Shown: one piece after another, positions 7,193 to 15,572 of the stretch
Layout: each line of letters opens with the position of its first letter
How positions within the stretch are numbered: the stretch's first letter is position 1
Origin: Saprospiraceae bacterium
Lineage (GTDB): Bacteria > Bacteroidota > Bacteroidia > Chitinophagales > Saprospiraceae
DNA: 64,000 nucleotides
Direction of reading: 5' to 3'
Assembly: GCA_022841745.1 (NCBI GenBank)
Contig: JALHQW010000004.1
Coordinates: 93,874-157,873 of the forward strand
Notes under the pieces: model-generated
Seen by the model: the letters and a program-made list of their open reading frames with translations, nothing else
The model's database searches: none
What the model was told of the DNA's origin: nothing
Made by a program: the position numbers and the translations under genes

Positions 7193-9509
7193 TCTCATAA
7201 TTCCCGTACTCCCGCCCCACCAGCCAACCCGCCTCCGTCAGCATTTTCAAAAACCTGTCCACCGAGCTTTCGCTCATGCTTAGGCCCTCGCCGATGCGGA
7301 CAGCTTCTTTCCTTTGGAAATTAGTGGGCAGTTCTTGGAACAATTGCCGTTTGTGGTTAGGCAGTTGATTTACCCCCCAACCCCCTGAAGGGGGAGTATT
7401 CGGCAATTTCTCAAACAAAAACAAGGCATGTTGCAGGTAAGCCTCCACCAGCAGTGAGGCAGCCTGAAAGTCGGCTTCGTCGCAGGTGACGATGGGCGAA
7501 GCATCGGCATTCTCGAAGCTGCGGCAGGCGGTGAGCGTCATGGCGATGCGGAAGAGGATGGCACCGAGCCGCTTGATGCTCGACAGGCTTTCCGTGCCGA
7601 AAAAGGCATTGGTCTCTTGCAGCAGGCGGGTGAAGTGTCCGTTGAGGCGCTGCCACTGGTCGGCGGTGAGGTGGAACTGAACCGGGTTTTCAGCCGTGAA
7701 GCGGGTGATTTCGAGGGTGCGCTCGGCGAGCCGGGCAAAGTGTTCCGTGAGGTTGATGCCGCCGGAGGCTGGCGAGACGTCCCGCCATGCGGGTTGCACG
7801 GCGTAGCAGTAAAAGAGGAAGCGGCTGAACAGCCCGTCCTCGACGGAGGGGATTAACTTGAGGATTTGGTTGGGTGTACCGCTGATGGCTACGCTGAGGC
7901 GAGGTTGGTCTATTTCAAAAAACTCGTTACTGCCCTTGCGGGAGTAGCTGATTTTTTCAAAATGGAAGGCTTTGCGGAGCAGGTCGGAGTAGCCGCCCCA
8001 GTCCTGTTTGAGCACGTTGCCGAGGGTGTCAGCTTCGGTCTCGCACATGATGCCCGTGCCGCCGCCGTCCCGCAGGTGCTTGATGACCATCGCCGAGGAG
8101 GAATTGGCGGGGATGAACAGGACTTTGAAGGGTGGTTTTTCGGGTTCCTGGGGCAGGGTCTTGCCCCGTTTATAGTTGGAGAGCAGCAGTTTGTAGTCGG
8201 CGAGTTCCTGACGGTATTGCTGCATGGCAAGGTTGTTTTCTTCAAGTAGTGCCTTGTGGACGGTATCGCCGAGTTGCTTGGCGAAAGTGAGGGCGCTCTT
8301 GCCGCTGGCTGCCGGGGCGATGATGAAGGCAAAGAGGTTGGTGTAGGTGGTGCGGCGGTCGTACACGCCCTCGATACCAGTTAGACAGCCGGACAGCACG
8401 GCGAGTGCGCCGGTTAGGAATACGTCCCGCTCCCGTGGGTCGTCGAAGGCTTGGCAACCTTCGAGGAGTGGGGAAGGGAGGTGCGAAAATATGGCGGGGT
8501 CGAGGAGCGGGGTGGTGAGTAGGAGGTCGTTGAGGTCAGCCGATACAGGAATGAGGGATGAGGAATCAGGGATGAACTCCCTAGCCTTTGCTGTTTGTTC
8601 CTTGTTCGCTTGAGACGTTGCAGGTCCCGACCTTTGGTCGGGATGACGAGCAGCGGTAGCATGTTCGGCGGCGTGGTGCTTGTAGGCACTGGTGATTGAT
8701 TGGCGGATTTCTTTGGGGTCGAGGTCGGTGAATTGCTGTTGGGCAATGGCGAGGGTTTCGGATTCGGGGATGCCGGAGCGGTTGGCGTTGCTGGCGAACA
8801 GGTAGATGAAATTGTTGCGGTTGCCGGGGGTGTAGATTGTTTTGGATTGGGTGTGGGCGAGAATGGCTGTTAGCTGCTGGCTATTGGCCGTTGGCTGTTG
8901 GCGGGCGCTTGTGGCTTGGACAGGTCCCGACTTTTGGTCGGGATGACAAGGCAGCAGGACGGGAAAAACTTCCTTGTCCGGGGCGAACCAAGCTTCCGAG
9001 TCGTGGGATAGGAAGCAGAGACGGGTGATGTCTTTGCCGGAGCGGTCAGCTTCCAAACCATAATTTTCACGAAACCAAGAACGGACTTGCTGGAAGGTAT
9101 CAGCATGGTGTTCCTGGTCGCTATCTACTTGGACGAGGAGCTTATAGCCGTTGCCGCTGGGCGAGGTGAACCCGGCACAGGCGAAGCGGTCTTGCCGGGC
9201 TTCGGCTTTCAAGGCTTCGAGTCGGGCGGGTTCGAGCTTGTCGAAATCGAGGATAAGGAAGCGGGTGTATTCCACCAAATGTTCGAGGGTGCGACCGCCA
9301 TCGAAACGACCGGAGGGCGTGAAGGCGGGCAATTTTTTCTTCAAGTTGCTGGCTTGTTGCTGTTTGTCGTTGGCAATCAAATGGCGGATTCGGGCAACCT
9401 GCTCCTTGAAGTGGTTGCCCTGAATCGCCTTGACGAGCTGTTCGAGGCTGCGATGCCCTGCAACTTTGTTGAACTGGTAAAAGAGGGTGAGTTGGGCGTC
9501 TTTGGACAT
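7170..9509 (-). CDS. VirE/BT4734-like primase-type N-terminus fused to DUF3987 helicase-like domain
   Basis: The product is 779 residues. Residues ~1-165 match the BT4734-like/VirE N-terminal domain: ILDFDKL, TSPSGNGYKLLV and DITRLCFLSHD resemble the strands of archaeo-eukaryotic primase-like folds. A low-complexity linker (about 165-320) follows. The DUF3987 region carries a Walker A-like APAASGKSA near 397-405. The last ~50 residues look like a winged helix (SMSESSVDRFLKMLTEAGWL). Such proteins are common on Bacteroidetes mobile elements and are presumed to act in element replication. The linker and a short C-terminal segment appear to be translated interspersed repeats (see the separate entries). 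The gene is the last of a minus-strand set after the integrase, an HTH gene and a second BT4734-like gene, 10 bp away. Confidence 0.82.
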   Translation of the reverse strand: MSKDAQLTLFYQFNKVAGHRSLEQLVKAIQGNHFKEQVARIRHLIANDKQQQASNLKKKLPAFTPSGRFDGGRTLEHLVEYTRFLILDFDKLEPARLEALKAEARQDRFACAGFTSPSGNGYKLLVQVDSDQEHHADTFQQVRSWFRENYGLEADRSGKDITRLCFLSHDSEAWFAPDKEVFPVLLPCHPDQKSGPVQATSARQQPTANSQQLTAILAHTQSKTIYTPGNRNNFIYLFASNANRSGIPESETLAIAQQQFTDLDPKEIRQSITSAYKHHAAEHATAARHPDQRSGPATSQANKEQTAKAREFIPDSSSLIPVSADLNDLLLTTPLLDPAIFSHLPSPLLEGCQAFDDPRERDVFLTGALAVLSGCLTGIEGVYDRRTTYTNLFAFIIAPAASGKSALTFAKQLGDTVHKALLEENNLAMQQYRQELADYKLLLSNYKRGKTLPQEPEKPPFKVLFIPANSSSAMVIKHLRDGGGTGIMCETEADTLGNVLKQDWGGYSDLLRKAFHFEKISYSRKGSNEFFEIDQPRLSVAISGTPNQILKLIPSVEDGLFSRFLFYCYAVQPAWRDVSPASGGINLTEHFARLAERTLEITRFTAENPVQFHLTADQWQRLNGHFTRLLQETNAFFGTESLSSIKRLGAILFRIAMTLTACRSFENADASPIVTCDEADFQAASLLVEAYLQHALFLFEKLPNTPPSGGWGVNQLPNHKRQLFQELPTNFQRKEAVRIGEGLSMSESSVDRFLKMLTEAGWLVGREYGNYEKVTKLTK
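7371..7397. repeat. interspersed palindromic repeat inside the DUF3987 gene
   Basis: A C-tract/G-tract palindrome (CCCCCAACCCCCTGAAGGGG) of a kind I recall from spacers of other Bacteroidetes genomes. Here it lies in frame near the C-terminus of the DUF3987 protein and is translated as PPSGGWGV, just before the winged helix. The call rests on the palindrome and on memory of the repeat type. Confidence 0.45.
8549..8575. repeat. GAGGGATGAGGAAT-type repeat inside the DUF3987 gene
   Basis: The purine-rich words GAATGAGGGATG and AGGAATCAGGGATGA occur here in the linker of the DUF3987 protein and encode FIPDSSSLIP. The same vocabulary forms the inverted spacer repeat between nifJ and rnfC at 49219-49292, which suggests that one repeat family has landed in both coding and non-coding DNA. 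Confidence 0.4.
8621..8647. repeat. interspersed palindrome, copy 1 (TCCCGAC...GTCGGGA)
   Basis: A 27-bp element with arms TCCCGAC and GTCGGGA. It is identical to the copy at 8921-8947 except for one base in the centre. Both lie in the same reading frame of the DUF3987 gene and encode HPDQ(R/K)SGP. Two dispersed copies in one linker point to insertion of a mobile or recombinogenic repeat, not to ordinary protein evolution. Confidence 0.65.
8921..8947. repeat. interspersed palindrome, copy 2 (TCCCGAC...GTCGGGA)
   Basis: The second copy of the 27-bp palindrome also found at 8621-8647, in the same orientation and reading frame, encoding HPDQKSGP. It is followed upstream in the gene (8869-8905) by GCTGTTGGC-like tandem words that encode a Gln/Ala/Thr-rich stretch. 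Confidence 0.65.
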
Positions 9510-9519
9510 TGTACCATCG

Positions 9520-10191
9520 TTAATTGAAGTTTGCTACGGGGATTTTTGAATTGGAGGTTTGCTGGAAAACTGGTTGCCTTGCGGTCGCAGTGCTTTTTCC
9601 AGTTTTGCGCTCTCTCAAAACTGGTGGCACGGTTGGGGCATTGATGAGCATTGCCTCGAAACTCGATGCGCCGGGGTTGAAGTAGGCCAGTGGGTCGTGC
9701 GACATGCTGCACAGCCGATAAGGGTAGTCATGGTCGGTACTTAGAGCGACTGGCAGGTTGGCTTCGTAATAGTCAACCAATTGATAGAAAGTGGTGCGAT
9801 AATTTTCAATCGGCCCACCTGTACGAACCAAGATTTGAAGCCTGTCGCCGAGCGCATTTTCGAAGCAGGCCAAAGTGAACGGGTCGTTCTCGGCGAGCTG
9901 TCGGACTTCAGCCAGCAGGTCACCGGGGAGGCAATCGGTTTCAATCAGTATGCAGCCGCTGTAACTTACCAGGCTCTCTGGGCGGAGTACACTTTTGAAG
10001 TGTCCGGCTGGCGAGAAACTAGGGACGTGCTGCAAAGCCTCCCGAAGTTGTCGCCCTTCGATTTGGCGGTAATACTGCCGTGCCTTGGCGACGACTTCTT
10101 TGTAGATTCCGGCCTTGATGTGCCGGATGATGTTGGGCAGGGGCAGGCAATAGGATGCCCGTTCCCCTGAGGGAAATACGGAAATAATCAT
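9520..10191 (-). CDS. BT4734/VirE N-terminal-like protein, stand-alone
   Basis: This 223-residue protein parallels the N-terminal domain of its 779-residue neighbour. A helical start (KVVAKARQYYRQIEG region) is followed by FSPAGHF, a strand with acidic residues (ILIETDCL), ALGDRLQILVRTGG in place of SPSGNGYKLLV, and YPYRLCSMSHDPLAYF in place of ITRLCFLSHDSEAWF. The DUF3987 part is absent. The C-terminus (from ~190) is Arg/Lys/Thr/Gln rich and probably disordered. It sits 10 bp upstream of the larger gene and 48 bp after the HTH gene, so the four minus-strand genes form a small mobile-element module. It may be a regulatory or accessory copy; activity cannot be judged because the core residues have diverged. 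Confidence 0.7.
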   Translation of the reverse strand: MIISVFPSGERASYCLPLPNIIRHIKAGIYKEVVAKARQYYRQIEGRQLREALQHVPSFSPAGHFKSVLRPESLVSYSGCILIETDCLPGDLLAEVRQLAENDPFTLACFENALGDRLQILVRTGGPIENYRTTFYQLVDYYEANLPVALSTDHDYPYRLCSMSHDPLAYFNPGASSFEAMLINAPTVPPVLRERKTGKSTATARQPVFQQTSNSKIPVANFN

Positions 10192-10239
10192 GACGGAAAA
10201 ATTAAATGGTGAAAGTTGCTATTGGTCGGAACGGGCCAA

Positions 10240-10527
10240 TCAAAGCTTTTCCAGCTTGAAAGCCCGTTTGTAATGCTTTTCGATGAAAGCCTCGACGTCG
10301 GCAATTTTGTAGTAGATTTTCTTGCCGATTTGGGAGAAAGAAATGAGCCCTTCGTCCCGCCAAGTCTGGGCGGTGCGAGGAGAGATTTTCATCATGCGGA
10401 TGAAATCTGAGTTGTCAAGGTATTGCTCCGAAAACGCCTTTTGCGGGTCGTTGAGTTTTAGCTTGATGTCTTCGAGGTGGCTAACCAGTTCCTCGTACTG
10501 AGTTTGGGTTAGGATTACTGCATTCAT
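10240..10527 (-). CDS. helix-turn-helix protein, excisionase-like
   Basis: With the ATG at 10527 the product is 95 residues; the longer reading to 10608 adds a Cys-rich segment unlike this family. The first ~45 residues are a helical lead (TQYEELVSHLEDIKLKL). They are followed by a MerR/HTH_17-type DNA-binding unit: FIRMMKISPRTAQTWRDEG, then a wing (LISFSQIGKKIYYKIADVE) and a recognition tail AFIEKHY. Proteins of this kind are very common beside Bacteroidetes integrases, where they act as excisionase-like or regulatory factors. The position between the integrase and the VirE-type genes supports that role. Confidence 0.78.
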   Translation of the reverse strand: MNAVILTQTQYEELVSHLEDIKLKLNDPQKAFSEQYLDNSDFIRMMKISPRTAQTWRDEGLISFSQIGKKIYYKIADVEAFIEKHYKRAFKLEKL

Positions 10528-10691
10528 GGACGTTGAAGTTTTGACAAAGTATGGTTCGCATAGCGTGTTGTGAAGCCAAAGGTAAGGGCAAGATGTGATT
10601 AAAAACAAATTGTTTTAAATAATTTCATCCTTTTGCTTTCTTTTGAGGGTTACTGCGTCACTTTTTTGTTTACCAACCAAGCTCCGTCTCC

Positions 10692-11900
10692 CTAATCATT
10701 GAATATGTCCATCGCCTTATCCAATTCTGAGTTGACAATCTTGGCGTAAACCTGGGTGGTTTTGATGGCCGTATGGCCCAACAGTTTTGAAACATACTCG
10801 ATGCGCATGCCCTTCCGCAAGGCACGGGTGGCGAAGGTGTGGCGGGAGGTGTGAAAACTGATGTGCTTTTCGATGCCTGCTTTTTCAGCGATGATTTTCA
10901 GGTTCTTGTTGGCGTAAGCTGTGTTGGAGGATATAGATTTGAGAAGCAATATGCCTTTGGAATAATCAACGTCATTCTGGAGAAAGGGGAAAATGAAATC
11001 GGTAGGGTGGCAATTTGGACGTTGGTATTTTCGCAGTACTTCGAGGGCTTTGTTGGGCAGTTTGACCGATAGCTGCTCTTTAGTTTTCTGCGTAGTGATG
11101 GTGACGTGTGTACCATTGAAATTTTGCCATTTCAATTGCAACAGGTCGGAAATACGCAGTCCACCGGCATAAACGGCAAAAATGTACATGTTGCGGTGAT
11201 GGTTGATAACCTGGTCTTCGGGCAGGGGAAGTATTTCAATGCTGTGAATTTCTTCGTCGGTGAGATAGGCCTTAGTGGTGTTTTCCCAGTTGAGCTTGTA
11301 CCTTGGAAAAGGATTTGCTGAAGGCTCGATTATTTCTTCCCGAACGGCTGCGTTCAATAACCTCCTAATAATTTTGAGGTTGGCATGAATGGTATTGATT
11401 GAGTTCCCTACCTCTTTTCGGAGGTATAACTCGTAATTTTTGAGGAATTGGTAGTTGATTTCTTCAAAGGTTAAATCCTTTCCTTTCAGGTATTTCTTCA
11501 GCTTCTGTAATACTGAACCCGCCGGGCGGAAGGTGTTAAATTTGTTCTTGCCTTCTAGTTCTTCAATATAGTCTCCAAAATACTTCAAGAAGCTGGGAGG
11601 TGTTTTACCTTTGATGTTCTCCTTGATAGCCAGGCTGGAAATGCCCTTCTTTTCGGTCTCCAGTTCGAAAGCGATTCCTTCGGCTTCTGCTATTTTTTGA
11701 GCGAGGAAGTTGTTAAAGCGGACGGAGTTGGGGTGCGATTTTCGAATTCGCTGTTTAATATCATCCCATTGTTCAGGAGGTAGATTAATACCCAACCCAA
11801 GATACTTTGGTTTGCGGTCTTTGATAATTCGAAGGAAAAGCGGAGCTTCGCCTTTCTTGTTGATTTTCTCTTTGATGAGAACAACTTTTACGGATGCCAT
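10692..11900 (-). CDS. tyrosine recombinase (phage-type integrase)
   Basis: The product is 402 residues, the normal size for Bacteroidetes integrases. It has an N-terminal arm-binding domain (~1-90, starting MASVKVVLIKEKINKKGE), a SAM-like core-binding domain (~105-200) and a catalytic domain. The catalytic residues are visible: Arg249 in GGLRISDLLQLKW, a Lys in the QKTKEQLSVKLP hairpin, His350-x-x-Arg353 in HTSRHTFA, His376 in LLGHTAIKTT and the nucleophile Tyr385. It therefore looks active. It heads the minus-strand module of HTH, BT4734-like and DUF3987 genes and probably mobilises that island. I could not find a tRNA gene or clear attL/attR repeats, so the element ends remain undefined. 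Confidence 0.93.
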   Translation of the reverse strand: MASVKVVLIKEKINKKGEAPLFLRIIKDRKPKYLGLGINLPPEQWDDIKQRIRKSHPNSVRFNNFLAQKIAEAEGIAFELETEKKGISSLAIKENIKGKTPPSFLKYFGDYIEELEGKNKFNTFRPAGSVLQKLKKYLKGKDLTFEEINYQFLKNYELYLRKEVGNSINTIHANLKIIRRLLNAAVREEIIEPSANPFPRYKLNWENTTKAYLTDEEIHSIEILPLPEDQVINHHRNMYIFAVYAGGLRISDLLQLKWQNFNGTHVTITTQKTKEQLSVKLPNKALEVLRKYQRPNCHPTDFIFPFLQNDVDYSKGILLLKSISSNTAYANKNLKIIAEKAGIEKHISFHTSRHTFATRALRKGMRIEYVSKLLGHTAIKTTQVYAKIVNSELDKAMDIFND

Positions 11901-12088
11901 TTTTCGACGGTTTGCATTGTTTTGAATGATACCAAAGTTACAAAATCCTGTCGAGTTGGTTAAACAATTGGTTAAACTTTTTCTACTTTTATTTGCAACT
12001 ATTTGCTTTGTTTTGAAAAATACAATTTCTAAATCATCTGATTATCAAGCAATTAAGGCAAAAACAAATTATTTCAAAACACAGAAGA

Positions 12089-12105
12089 TAGTCCCGTCGG
12101 GACTA
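12089..12105. repeat. short perfect inverted repeat
   Basis: TAGTCCCG and CGGGACTA flank a single T (8-bp arms). It lies ~190 bp upstream of the integrase start, in an AT-rich spacer, and might be an operator, a recombination site or a chance palindrome. Confidence 0.4.
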
Positions 12106-12121
12106 CCAAAACAAAATCAGG

Positions 12122-12163
12122 ATGCCGTAACTTGTTCAATATGAATGAGTTGCGGCATTTTTT
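12122..12163 (+). terminator. hairpin followed by a T-run, terminator-like
   Basis: ATGCCGTAACT and AGTTGCGGCAT pair at 10 of 11 positions around a 15-base loop, and a run of six T follows directly on the plus strand. No plus-strand gene is recognisable just upstream, so what it would terminate is unclear. The stretch from here to 12447 contains no supported gene. Minus-strand fragments there (for example FKPTEPQKSQILAVFKP ending at a stop) look like a decayed coding region of unknown family. Confidence 0.35.
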
Positions 12164-12447
12164 ATTGCCTGCTATGATTTTGATATATGTCCGACTTACC
12201 TTTTGGATGAAAGGGAAACGAGGATCTGCTTTTCCATTTTGTGGGCAACAGGGTTTTATCGGGTGGCAACGGATTGGACAACACGTTCTCGGATCCACGG
12301 TAGCTATACGGCATTGCGGATTTTTTCCACCATGGGTTTGAATACTGCCAAAATTTGAGACTTTTGGGGTTCAGTGGGCTTAAACATTCTTCATGAGCGT
12401 CCAGCCCCAGACGGTTTTTGTTTTCTTTTTCATAAAACCTTATTGCC

Positions 12448-13674
12448 ATGCTTTGGGAATTCACAGATACCTTCCCCTCCCCTATCCTGAGAGATTTTCA
12501 CCTTTTCCTCGAAACGCTTTGCACCAGCCCGTCGCCGCTGACGCCCAGTCTCAACCTAGCAAGGAAAACACTTTTTGGATTGAACCAAAAAATGTCGTGG
12601 CAGCAGGCGGACGTAACCGAAAAAAGCGACCAGCCATCGTATCCGTTGCTGCACTTGTTTTACCATATCAGCCTGGAAAGCGATTTGTTCCGATGTCAAG
12701 CGGAGGCGAAAAAACCGTTTTTTGAGCCAAATTTGGAAAAAATCGGGCAGTTCCGCTCCATGCACCCTGCGGCACAGTATTTTTTCCTGCTGGAAACGTA
12801 CCTGCAACACTGCGATGTGGAGAGCCTCGACCCGAGCCGCCGCTTCTCATTTGTTTTCCTTTTGGCAGGCAGCCTTTCGCTCCTGTCGCAAGCGGAGGCG
12901 GGCAAAGAAGTCGAAATCAGGACAAATCCTAAAAACCCATTCTGGAGCTTGTCCTGGAACATGGGCTTCCATGGGTTGTACTTCGAGTATTTCGGATTGT
13001 GGTCGGCAAAACAAGAGAAGAAGGATAAGTCTTGGTCCAAGGCCATGATTTATTTCGAAAGCCTAACCCTGACACCTTTCGGGAAGTATTTATTTGAAAC
13101 GCTGGTCGGCAAAAAGTTGATTTCGGGTGAAGAAAGCGAAGAAGAAGATTTGTACTTCGATGAAACCAAGCTGTTTCAGATTCCGGGGCGGCTGCACGAG
13201 TACTTTGTGGACAAGTTCCCAGCTCATGTATTTTCCGGTATGTTGCCCGTCGTGGAGGAAGTTGTTTTCCGGGACGGCGTTTACGTTTGCAAAGTGAGCC
13301 TGCACTACCAGTCCGGTATCTGGCGAAAAGTGGCGTTGGCTGCCCGCCATACGCTGGAGGATTTGCACTTCATCATCCAAGAAGCCTTCCGCTTCGACGA
13401 CGACCACCTGTACAGTTTTTACCTCCACCCGAAAAATGACCGGCGGGATGTTTATCACCACCCAGAATTCGAAGCGCCCGGTGCCGACGAGGCGAAAATC
13501 GGAGCCTTGGGTCTGCTCCCGGGCAGGAAATTCCGCTACCTGTTCGATTTTGGCGACAGTTGGCAGTTCGACATCGTGCTGGAGGAAATCCGGGAAGGAG
13601 AAAAAGTGCCGAAGGAGCCAAAGATTTTAGAGGAACACGGGAAGGCGCCGAAGCAGTATAGGGACTGGGAGTGA
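12448..13674 (+). CDS. plasmid pRiA4b ORF-3-like family protein
   Basis: The product is 408 residues. The C-terminal ~170 residues match the pRiA4b ORF-3 (IS1096 TnpR-like) domain: VCKVSLHYQSGIWRKVAL, LEDLHFIIQEAFRFDDDHLYSFYL, then FRYLFDFGDSWQFDIVLE. This arrangement of a helix, a D/E-rich turn and FDFGDSW is the family hallmark. The N-terminal ~235 residues are helical, Phe/Leu/Glu rich and unassigned; extended versions of this family exist. The family is found with plasmids and mobile elements but its biochemical role is not established. It sits next to the integrase island, on the opposite strand, with no close partner gene. Confidence 0.8.
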   Translation: MLWEFTDTFPSPILRDFHLFLETLCTSPSPLTPSLNLARKTLFGLNQKMSWQQADVTEKSDQPSYPLLHLFYHISLESDLFRCQAEAKKPFFEPNLEKIGQFRSMHPAAQYFFLLETYLQHCDVESLDPSRRFSFVFLLAGSLSLLSQAEAGKEVEIRTNPKNPFWSLSWNMGFHGLYFEYFGLWSAKQEKKDKSWSKAMIYFESLTLTPFGKYLFETLVGKKLISGEESEEEDLYFDETKLFQIPGRLHEYFVDKFPAHVFSGMLPVVEEVVFRDGVYVCKVSLHYQSGIWRKVALAARHTLEDLHFIIQEAFRFDDDHLYSFYLHPKNDRRDVYHHPEFEAPGADEAKIGALGLLPGRKFRYLFDFGDSWQFDIVLEEIREGEKVPKEPKILEEHGKAPKQYRDWE

Positions 13675-13985
13675 CCCAAAACTACCATTTGTCAATTGTC
13701 CAAACTCAACTGATTCCCCGCATTATGCTCCGAAACCCAAACGACTGCTCAATTTTTCACCATTTGTAACCGTCCCGTTCGGTTGCCAAAGTCCACTTCC
13801 AGCCAGAAGATGCCTGCCAAGATGAAGCCATCAACGACCCGCAAAAACTATCACCGAATTGGCTGCCTTGACGTGGATTGCCTGCCCGTACCGGTCGGAA
13901 TAGATGGTGAGCAGCGATATCCAGCCGAGCGCACACTTTAACAGGAAACGCAGGACGAGACAGGGGGATTTGCGACGGCTCACCC
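13675..13985. other. spacer without recognisable gene
   Basis: About 310 bp between the convergent pRiA4b-like gene and the helical-protein gene. Short open frames on the minus strand have biased composition and no family resemblance. No hairpin with a T-run was seen. Confidence 0.5.
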
Positions 13986-15377
13986 TCACACCTCCCCCAA
14001 CAACCACTCCCGCTCCGCCACACCCCCCGCCCCTCGTATCTCCTCCCTTAGCACATCCAGCGCCACCTTGTCGTTCGCCTCTATCAGCCGTTTCAAAAAG
14101 ACAGCGAAGTTCAGGTAGTTCTCCCGGTGGTAGCCCATGATTTTCTTGCGGCGGATGAATTTTTGCATGGCCGACAGGTGGCTGTCCAGCGTGTCGTAGT
14201 CGCCGTTTTCATAGAAGATCTTGAGCATGAGCGTCTTGGCGGCGAGGTTGAGCAGCAGGTCGCTGTACTCCGATTTCTGGAGGAGTTGGAGGGCCATGCC
14301 GGGCTGGCGGCGCTCGTAGGCGAGGCGAGCCATGTTGAAGCTGTACATGGGCTGGCGGTGCTTAGGCTCAAGGTTCCCCTTGAATTCGTTCACGAAATTC
14401 TCTACCCAGTCGAAGGCTTGCAGTTTGAGGCCGAGCGTCACCACGTTTCGGTAGGTGAAGCGGCTGAGGGTGCCGTTGTTGAGGAAATAGGAACGCTTCA
14501 GGCCCTCCTGATACAGCTCGAACTCGTCGGGGAGGTAGGCGGGGTTGCCCTGGTTGTAGTGCCGGATGCAGTAGTTGATGGCCAGCAGGTAGAGGTCGGC
14601 GATTTCGTGCTGGGGGAACTTCGACTGCTCCTCCACCAACAGCCGTTTCAGTTGGTGGAAATGGTCGGACTGCTCCGGCTCGGTGAGTGCCCGGTAGCAG
14701 TTGTAATAAACGGCAATGGCCGGAATGCCCAGCAATTGCTGGGCTTCCACGTAGCGCAGTACCTCGTCCAGCATCCCGAAATGATAGTCGGTTTTATAGA
14801 CGGCCTGGTGCGAGAGCAGCAGACAGGCCTGTTTCAGCTTTTGGGCGAAATAGGCCATATCGAGGTTGTCGTTGATGGCTTGGAGGTTCTGCGGGGCGGT
14901 GCGGGCAGCGATGGAAGTGAAGCGGTACTGCTCCATTTGCACATAGTAATCGTCGGTGAAGAACTCTGCGTTGCGCAGCGGCTTGGCGGCCTGCACGTCC
15001 TGCGCCTCCCGCATGGCCCGGTCGAAGTGCTTGGCCAGCCCCCGTTGCCGATAGACCTCGGCGAGTTTGGTTTTTGCCTTCACCTCGTCGGAGAAGAAAG
15101 CCGTGTGTACGAGGTATTGCTCCGCAATTTTCATCAAAAAACTCATGGCCATGCGCACCCGGTGGTCGTCGAAGGGCAGGTCGGGGTAAAGCTGGCGGTG
15201 CGCCCCGGCCTTGTCTGGGATGGGCAGGCCGTCGTTGATGCAGCCGAGCAACAGGTCAAGCAGGGCAGGCACGTCCTGCCGCTGGATGAAGAACGGCGAA
15301 GCAGCTACCTTGCGCAGCTCCCGCTGCTCGGTGCGGGTGAGGGTGCGGAGGAGGGCGATTAGGCGGGAGTCTTGCAT
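13986..15377 (-). CDS. helical-repeat protein of unknown function
   Basis: This 463-residue protein has no recognised domain name. It is almost wholly alpha-helical by composition, with repeated amphipathic pairs rich in Leu, Ala, Tyr and Arg (for example AVYYNCYRALTEPEQ, LYLLAINYCIRHYNQG, VVTLGLKLQAFDWVENFV). This suggests a TPR-like superhelix used for protein binding. No signal peptide or membrane segment is visible, so it is probably cytoplasmic. From memory, similar ~460-residue proteins are frequent in Saprospirales-type genomes, often in several copies. The start codon is followed upstream by an octamer tandem repeat, which may influence expression. Codon use is strongly GC-biased and coherent, so the gene looks real. 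Confidence 0.7.
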   Translation of the reverse strand: MQDSRLIALLRTLTRTEQRELRKVAASPFFIQRQDVPALLDLLLGCINDGLPIPDKAGAHRQLYPDLPFDDHRVRMAMSFLMKIAEQYLVHTAFFSDEVKAKTKLAEVYRQRGLAKHFDRAMREAQDVQAAKPLRNAEFFTDDYYVQMEQYRFTSIAARTAPQNLQAINDNLDMAYFAQKLKQACLLLSHQAVYKTDYHFGMLDEVLRYVEAQQLLGIPAIAVYYNCYRALTEPEQSDHFHQLKRLLVEEQSKFPQHEIADLYLLAINYCIRHYNQGNPAYLPDEFELYQEGLKRSYFLNNGTLSRFTYRNVVTLGLKLQAFDWVENFVNEFKGNLEPKHRQPMYSFNMARLAYERRQPGMALQLLQKSEYSDLLLNLAAKTLMLKIFYENGDYDTLDSHLSAMQKFIRRKKIMGYHRENYLNFAVFLKRLIEANDKVALDVLREEIRGAGGVAEREWLLGEV

Positions 15378-15467
15378 GAGGTATGAGGTATGGAGGTATG
15401 GAGGTATGAGGTATGAGGTATGGAGGTATGAGGTATGAGGTATGAGGTATGAGGTATGAGGTATGAG
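15378..15467. repeat. GAGGTATG tandem repeat directly upstream of the helical-protein gene
   Basis: About eleven copies of GAGGTATG or GAGGTATGG abut the start codon of the minus-strand gene, occupying its leader or promoter region. Variable copy number here could change spacing between promoter and start (inference). Only the direct orientation is present, but a separate inverted repeat follows at 15479. Confidence 0.75.
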
Positions 15468-15478
15468 TTGTGACCCTG

Positions 15479-15572
15479 ACCCCTAAAGGGGAACCTAATC
15501 TCTCTGAGCATCGGAACTCCAACAAGTATGGAGTTGAAAGGCACTTTCCAAGTTAGGTTCCCCTTTAGGGGT
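15479..15572. repeat. 20-bp perfect inverted repeat flanking a 54-bp core
   Basis: ACCCCTAAAGGGGAACCTAA at 15479-15498 has its exact reverse complement at 15553-15572. The ~94-bp unit could fold as a long hairpin or be a miniature inverted-repeat element. It lies between the divergent helical-protein gene and the frameshifted T9SS gene. Confidence 0.7.

Noticed and set aside
10608..11000. Attachment site in a tRNA gene near the integrase
   Set aside because: No tRNA-like cloverleaf or T-arm sequence was seen near either end of the island.
12074..12464. Possible transposase remnant with CxxxC-like residues on the minus strand
   Set aside because: Only short frames with stops, and no recognisable transposase motif beyond scattered Cys; kept only as an unassigned relic.
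14127..15362. 411-codon open frame on the plus strand
   Set aside because: It is antisense to the helical-protein gene, has GC-skewed valine/glycine-rich text and no domain; it arises from high third-position GC of the real gene.
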